From Antedon mediterranea (Eukaryota; Echinodermata; Crinoidea; Comatulida; Antedonidae), in the NCBI RefSeq assembly GCF_964355755.1, contig NC_092674.1:16375001-16439000 (forward strand): a stretch of 64,000 nucleotides of DNA, in the 5' to 3' direction. Within the stretch, counting starts at the first letter, position 1, and every line of letters begins with the position of its first letter. Positions 59,415 to 64,000 of the stretch are shown here, piece after piece. A program made the position numbers and the translations under genes. The notes beneath the pieces were generated by a model, which was not told the DNA's origin, ran no database searches, and was given only the letters and a program-made list of their open reading frames with translations.

Positions 59415-59640
59415 TGACATATTTAGGATGACTATAACGAGGCATTTAATAAAAAGGCAAATTGCCTTAAAATGTAAATGTGACATGTTTCGAGGAACTA
59501 TTCTCATCATCAGAACAGTAAACAACGCCTAGAGTGCTTATATACCAATAGGACATATTGTATGTAAATAAGTAAGTAATTAGCATAATAAAACAAGGAA
59601 TGTAGGCAACAACCAATCATATGGCAAGTGTGACGCCTAA
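59415..59640 (-). mobile_element. Penelope-like element fragment
   Basis: The minus-strand stretch TTCTGATGATGAGAATAGTT then CCTCGAAACATGTC is the conserved terminal sequence of Penelope-like retroelements. It falls between the integrase and RT parts of the gypsy element, so it is probably an insertion. No RT or GIY-YIG frame is seen. Borders are approximate. Confidence 0.5.
59484..59516 (-). ncRNA. Hammerhead-ribozyme-like motif
   Basis: The minus strand has CTGATGA, a short GAG...CTC stem with an AATAGTTC loop, GAAA, and then CATGTC, which fits a short stem III and a GUC-like cleavage site. These are the core elements of the type I hammerheads found in Penelope-like elements. Stem I pairing is weak here, so activity is doubtful. 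Confidence 0.45.
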
Positions 59641-60022
59641 GTTATAGATTTGTTTGTTCAAGGAAGGACATATTTATATGAAAGGTGGAGGATTTATGAG
59701 CCATATTAACCTTATAATTTAACTTGTTTACCTTTTCAATCACAGGGAATGGTCCCTTCCAATGCATTAAAAGTTTATTACTGTCGGTTGGAAGCAATAC
59801 CAATACCATGTCATTTACTTCTAAAGATCGTACCCTTGTAATATATAATAATAATTGTAATAAGTTTTTTATACCGATTCACTGCACGTGCAAGGTTTTC
59901 ACGGGCTAATTTACACGTTCGTTCCAAACGTTCTTGTAATTCGAACACATATTGATACTTGGTTTTCGTGTTTTTCTCAGTTGTATTGGTCCACAATTCT
60001 CTGAGCACTGTCATAGGACCCT
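59641..60022 (-). pseudogene. pol: gypsy integrase C-terminal domain with GPY/F motif
   Basis: This continues the core beyond the insertion: MTVLRELW, the helical ELQERLERTCKLARENLARA segment, NRYKK, then after a short AT-rich insertion (about 59830-59865) a frame with VLVLLPTDSN, HWKGPFPVIEKV (GPY/F module) and FHINM. It ends at a TAA at about 59641. A one-base loss next to the insertion shifts frame. Confidence 0.8.
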
Positions 60023-60028
60023 TGGATT

Positions 60029-62095
60029 CACACTCGCGTCATATTGCGGATTTTTGACAAAAAGTGTTTTGAGAGCGCTTTTGATTTAAACATTAGCGCG
60101 AGCCTATCTAACCGCTGAGAATTTTATTGAGAAACCCGAAGACTTCACGCGAGCGAGACGAACTGACTAAGAACATTTTTACTATTCTTCATACACGCTT
60201 ATTATTGAACAATAGTTGGTATAAATAACTGCTAGTTAATTTGAGACATTCGATGTTACTAAGAATACTAAAGAAATTACTTATAATACAAATTTAAAAG
60301 ATTTATCACGATTCTAGTTTAGGTAACATTCGCCCATTAACAATGAAAACAAACAAATCTTACGTAGGAAATCGCGGAACTCTAAAACGTTTGTTTCCGA
60401 ATTTTTAAATACATATTTGTAAATATTATGTTAAATTTCAATATCTTTACTTTCAATCCTCAAAAAATCAAAATGTTGATATTTACTATCGATCGCGCTC
60501 CGCTGGTGCCCGAGTAGGTGTGTACGCGTCGCTTTTGCAGGCTCTATTCCCAGTAGCGAGTTTCGGTCGCGCTAACATAAGCAATGTTTTCTACATTTAC
60601 ATGCATTAGGGGCAAATTATGTTTAATTGTTTTTACCGCATAACAAAATTCCCAAATTTACTTCTTTTCTTGCCTACGTTTCTGTCTCCCTAAAATCAAA
60701 TACTTTAACTGCATAATTTTAAGTGACAATAACATACAAATACAGTACTATAATTTGATCACTTCTTTGCAATACTTTAAAGTTGTTGTATACAATTATT
60801 TTAAGAGTATAAATAAAAACACACAGAAACTAATAAAATGGCAACTAATTGAAAAGTCAAACTCATTTATTTCATCAATTAAATATTTGAAAAAAATCAA
60901 ATCAAATAAGGTACTGCTGTGTAGGCCTTAAATATGATTACTGTATTTTTTTAGTTTTAATTTGTACAATGGCCTACAGTAGGCCTAATATAGTACTAAC
61001 AACATGTTTATTTCTAAAGGCAAGAATAACAAACAGCTTTATTTATTTACATTCAATATTAAATCTATGAGAAACCTCAATTATGAGAATAATTTAAATT
61101 TCTGTCACCGTACATTTCTTTATAATGAAAACCTTTAATTTAAAAGACATTTAATTAATAAGAGCTATTAAAGTTTTTTTGAATGTCAACATGCTGTCCA
61201 TAAATAGCCACTTTCAAGTGATGCAAATGTTTTCTGTAGTCAGATCCTATAAAAAATATAGAAATATAAAAAGTATGTTAATAAATATGTATTTGAAAGA
61301 TGTGCTAGAGGTATGATGCATGATAAATTAGGCTGAATAACCTAACCTGTGATCCTAGGCCTACTACTAGGCCTAGCTAAAGGTTTTAAATCCCATAAAA
61401 CGTTTGAATTTAATACAAGTACAAAATCTATAAAATCTTATATAGAGTTGTAAAGTGTGGTACGTATAAATTCAGTACATTAATTAAAATAAATGAGAAT
61501 GGGGCCTAATATTAATAAATAAACATGTAAAAAATTGGCCTAAACGACTATGTGTATATCTATACGCATTGATTAACACGCGGTACGCGTTGGACCATCA
61601 AGGCTAGACCCAGCTTCGCACAAACAACCGTTATACATGTGATTTGTTTACCTATTTCAATCGCTATTTAAAAAATACCTGAAAATATCAACATGCCCAT
61701 TTTTTGTCAAACGAATATTTACATTACATAGTAACTTTTTATTTAGTCACTCGTTTAGTCAATTTAAGAATTTTGTTATGGTCTCGTAAAAATGTACAAT
61801 ATTATTATTGATAAAAATCAAACAAAAAGAAGAGCAAATTCAATGATTACCTGACACGATCATAACTGCTATCCTGTTCCAAAAACCAAGTCACATGCTT
61901 CTTCAACCCTTGCTTTACTTATTCTCATGAATTATTCATAAGGAACTATAAATTAAGGCTTCCAATTGGTTAAAAGAGTTTAACCCTATTAAAATTTTAA
62001 ATTCACATCATTTCCGGTAGATTTTGTCGCGCTTCGATGAATCTCAGAAATCACAAATGACCGCTAGAGGGCTCACTACTTTTTGTAGTGTAATG
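60029..62095. mobile_element. 2.07-kb insertion in the gypsy integrase, 6-bp duplication
   Basis: TGGATT flanks the segment (60023-60028 and 62096-62101), and integrase coding resumes on the far side. The ends (CACACTCGCG and AGTGTAATG) share only a weak CACT-type inverse. The interior is AT-rich with a short GC-rich patch near 60490-60570. A candidate minus-strand terminal exon lies at 61155-61246. Confidence 0.7.
61155..61246 (-). CDS. Candidate small terminal exon inside the insertion
   Basis: On the minus strand an acceptor-like TTTTTTATAG is followed by a frame reading SDYRKHLHHLKVAIYGQHVD then IQKNFNSSY and a TAA stop. AATAAA signals lie downstream (61035-61048). An upstream donor (GTGTCAG/GTAATC at about 61851) has a matching phase-1 frame beginning with an ATG. 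The protein is short and unknown; support is weak. Confidence 0.3.
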
Positions 62096-62857
62096 TGGAT
62101 TACGCCCGTATAACAATTCAACAGGTAAAAAGCCGGTGCTTTCTTGAGGAACCTCTCGATACACGAATAGTAGTGGATAAATATATCTATCCCAATCAGT
62201 AGGGCGTTCTTCGCACATTTTTTTCAACATGGGCTTTAACGTTCCGTTAAACTTTTCTACTAACCCGTTGCACATCGCATGACATGGCGTGGTCTTTACA
62301 CTACGTATATATAACAATGGCGACATGAATTGAGAGCCCCAATCGGTAAGTATTTCCGTTGGGAATCCTAACCTAGAATACATTGACACAGCATTTCTGC
62401 TACCGTTATCGTATCAATATTCTTGATGGGTATAGCTTCCAGATAACGTGTCTATCAACACCAAAATAAATCGATGTCCCCTTTTTGTCATGGGTTTAAT
62501 TGGACCTACTAAATCTACACCTACTCTTTGGAACGGTTCCTCGATTGTAGGCATTTTACCCAATGGTACTTTAAGGACCCTTCCTTTAGATACGGTTCGC
62601 TGGCATATGTCGCACGACTGGCAAAATCTATGTACATCGGATTGCAACCCAGGCCAAAAAAAATGTGTTAAAATTTTGTCAGTGGTTTTCTTAACACCGA
62701 GGTGACCACCTATAGATTCATCGGCCAACTGCAAAACTACCCCTCTAAGAGTTTTAGGAACAACTACTTGTCTTACTAAATTACCGAATTCCACCTTAGG
62801 AGACAAAAACTCTCCACGAAATTCCGTCATTAAAGATGTATTTAAAGTAATTTCCAT
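62051..62857 (-). pseudogene. pol: gypsy integrase zinc finger and catalytic core
   Basis: Integrase inserts the cDNA into the host genome. The HHCC finger is visible (GGHLGVKKTTDKILTHFFWP, then CQSCDICQR). DD35E core residues sit in GVDLVGPIKPM, ILTDWGSQF and LVEKFNGTLK. A frameshift near 62400 separates the finger/first Asp from the rest. The core ends at ELLYGRNP, where the 2.07-kb insertion begins. Confidence 0.85.
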
Positions 62858-63314
62858 TTCTAGTCATTTGTTTATCTCCTCTTTTTGCCAAATCTCTAAC
62901 TTTCCCCAATGTAGAGTCATTATACTGATCTTCGATTAATTTTTCCTGAGTAGCTACTTTTAATTGTTTAAGGGGTTTTCTCACGGAATTGTGCTGGCTT
63001 CTAGTCATCATAGCACCGGATGGTTCTGCATTTTCGATATCATTGATTAACGACATTTTATTCTCTTTTATTATACCGTTATTAAGGGCCCAATTTTCTT
63101 CAGGATCATTCGGATCCCTTACCCCTGTAACGTTTCCAATAATTAATCCAAACACAGGATTTTCCATACAAATCACCTTTACCGATCCTGACAAAAATGG
63201 AGTATTAATATTAATTTTAGCTATAGGGAAACGTCTTACAGTTCCATCTATCAATACACACATACTAAATTCTCCCGTTAGTTGTTCCCGTTTCACAAAG
63301 GATCGTTTCACCAC
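62796..63314 (-). pseudogene. pol: gypsy protease body and integrase N-terminal lead
   Basis: 172 codons. The first part carries the protease flap and the second hydrophobic triad (NPVFGLIIGNVTG, the usual IIG motif). After a TRSQ linker it passes straight to EKLIEDQYNDSTLGKVRDLA, which is the lead into the integrase zinc finger. There is no RT between them. Confidence 0.8.
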
Positions 63315-63413
63315 GACACTACTTATTTGTCATAGGTACATGCATGTAAAAGTTACCCACAATCTGGCCTTTGGCCACTAGTGGTAACTTGTGGCATGGT
63401 GGTTTTTAATGTT

Positions 63414-64000
63414 TTATATGAAATAAATAAATAATATCCCAGAGTCACGCAAAGCTTCGGTAATATTATTTTCTACTAAACCTTTCCATACAGGCATACC
63501 CGCTTTATTTCCACACGCCGCTGTTAGAATAGGCAATTTATGACCACAGTTTAAAGTTAAGAATCCATCTTCCATAGCATGTTCAAAATGGGAATGAGAT
63601 CCCTCAACGATACATGCATGACTAAAATCGGCCCTATGCCTACAATTTCTCGCAAAATGACCCATTTTCCCGCAAATATAGCAAGGCCCACGCGAACTTG
63701 GTTGCTGACCAAACTGATTATAACAAGGTTTTGCCAAAATGTTGGTTCATACTTAGTACCCTTGCTTGCCCTCTGTTTTGAAATTGATTTTGATTTTTTC
63801 CTGACATGTTTACGCTAGAACGTGGTGACCAAGAACCATGTGCCTCGATATACTGATTAGCAAATGTAGCCATGCTAGACGCGTCTTTAGGTTTTCGTTC
63901 TTTAAGGAAAATCGCATGTACTTTAGAACAACAATTAAGAAACTGTTGTCTTAAAATTATATTAAACATCCCATTAAAGTCTTTCCGATAACTCTAACCA
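63414..64000 (-). pseudogene. gag: gypsy gag C-terminus and protease start
   Basis: Capsid-end sequence is followed by a CCHC zinc knuckle CYICGKMGHFARNC (C-x2-C-x4-H-x4-C) that binds element RNA. Next come the protease entry and its catalytic DSG at about 63455. The frame then hits about 100 bases of foreign-looking sequence (63325-63435, an ATAA run plus GGCCTTTGGCCACTAGTGG) that splits the protease. A frameshift lies near 63720. Confidence 0.8.

Larger units (their letters stand above)
58254..64000 (-). mobile_element. Ty3/gypsy retrotransposon, Gmr1-like (integrase before RT)
   Basis: Read on the minus strand from the window end: gag with zinc knuckle, aspartic protease, integrase (zinc finger, DD35E core, GPY/F end), then reverse transcriptase with YIDD. 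Most gypsy elements have RT-RNase H before integrase. The Gmr1-like group of deuterostomes has integrase first, and protease runs directly into integrase here within about 600 bases. The copy is defective: several frameshifts, a 2.07-kb insertion at 60029-62095, a Penelope-like fragment at about 59415-59640, and no RNase H or 3' LTR. The 5' LTR lies beyond the window or is absent. Confidence 0.85.

Overview
The window is animal nuclear DNA: AT-rich, intron-rich and packed with transposons. It most likely comes from a marine deuterostome such as an echinoderm. The pointers are (1) abundant TAGGCCTA-type low-complexity sequence, (2) a Gmr1-like Ty3/gypsy element, a group known mainly from deuterostomes, (3) a tRNA-derived SINE with an (ATT)n tail, and (4) a mix of CR1/L2-like, RTE-like, L1-like, Penelope-like, Tc1, hAT-like and TTAA-type elements. 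The species cannot be named from the sequence.

Three host-type genes are seen. The last exons of an unrecognised plus-strand gene lie at 320-1829. The main gene is TUBGCP3 (gamma-tubulin complex component 3) on the plus strand: 15 GT-AG exons from the ATG at 29408 to 58111, with every junction keeping frame. They encode 514 residues, and the rest of the gene lies beyond the window. A three-exon, 384-codon BEN-domain gene sits on the minus strand inside TUBGCP3 intron 13 (55066-56766).

The rest is mostly mobile DNA. 2.8-6.76 kb: nested terminal-inverted-repeat elements and tRNA-like SINE heads. 6.76-10.25 kb: a 3.5-kb element with long inverted ends and a 613-615-bp tandem repeat interrupted by a SINE. 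10.75-12.27 kb: a TA-flanked element with hairpins and a MITE inside it. 13.09-14.99 kb: a foldback element whose ends are arrays of a 15-16-bp unit, with two more related arrays at 13.99 and 15.53 kb. 15.84-18.63 kb: two dead LINE reverse transcriptases. 19.48-22.20 kb: a TTAA-flanked DNA transposon. 22.2-27.3 kb: four LINE fragments. 28.65 kb: a small MITE with a clean target duplication.

TUBGCP3 introns hold a further LINE (37.0-39.15 kb), a dispersed TGACGTCA-bearing repeat family, three minisatellites, a hAT-like element with a perfect 5-bp duplication (42.44-43.78 kb), a GC-rich repeat complex (45.86-47.75 kb) and a decayed Tc1 element (54.0-54.35 kb). From 58.25 kb to the window end a minus-strand Gmr1-like gypsy element runs gag, protease, integrase, reverse transcriptase. 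That order is unlike most gypsy elements. The copy is frameshifted, truncated before RNase H and interrupted by a 2.07-kb insertion and a Penelope-like fragment carrying a hammerhead-ribozyme-like motif.
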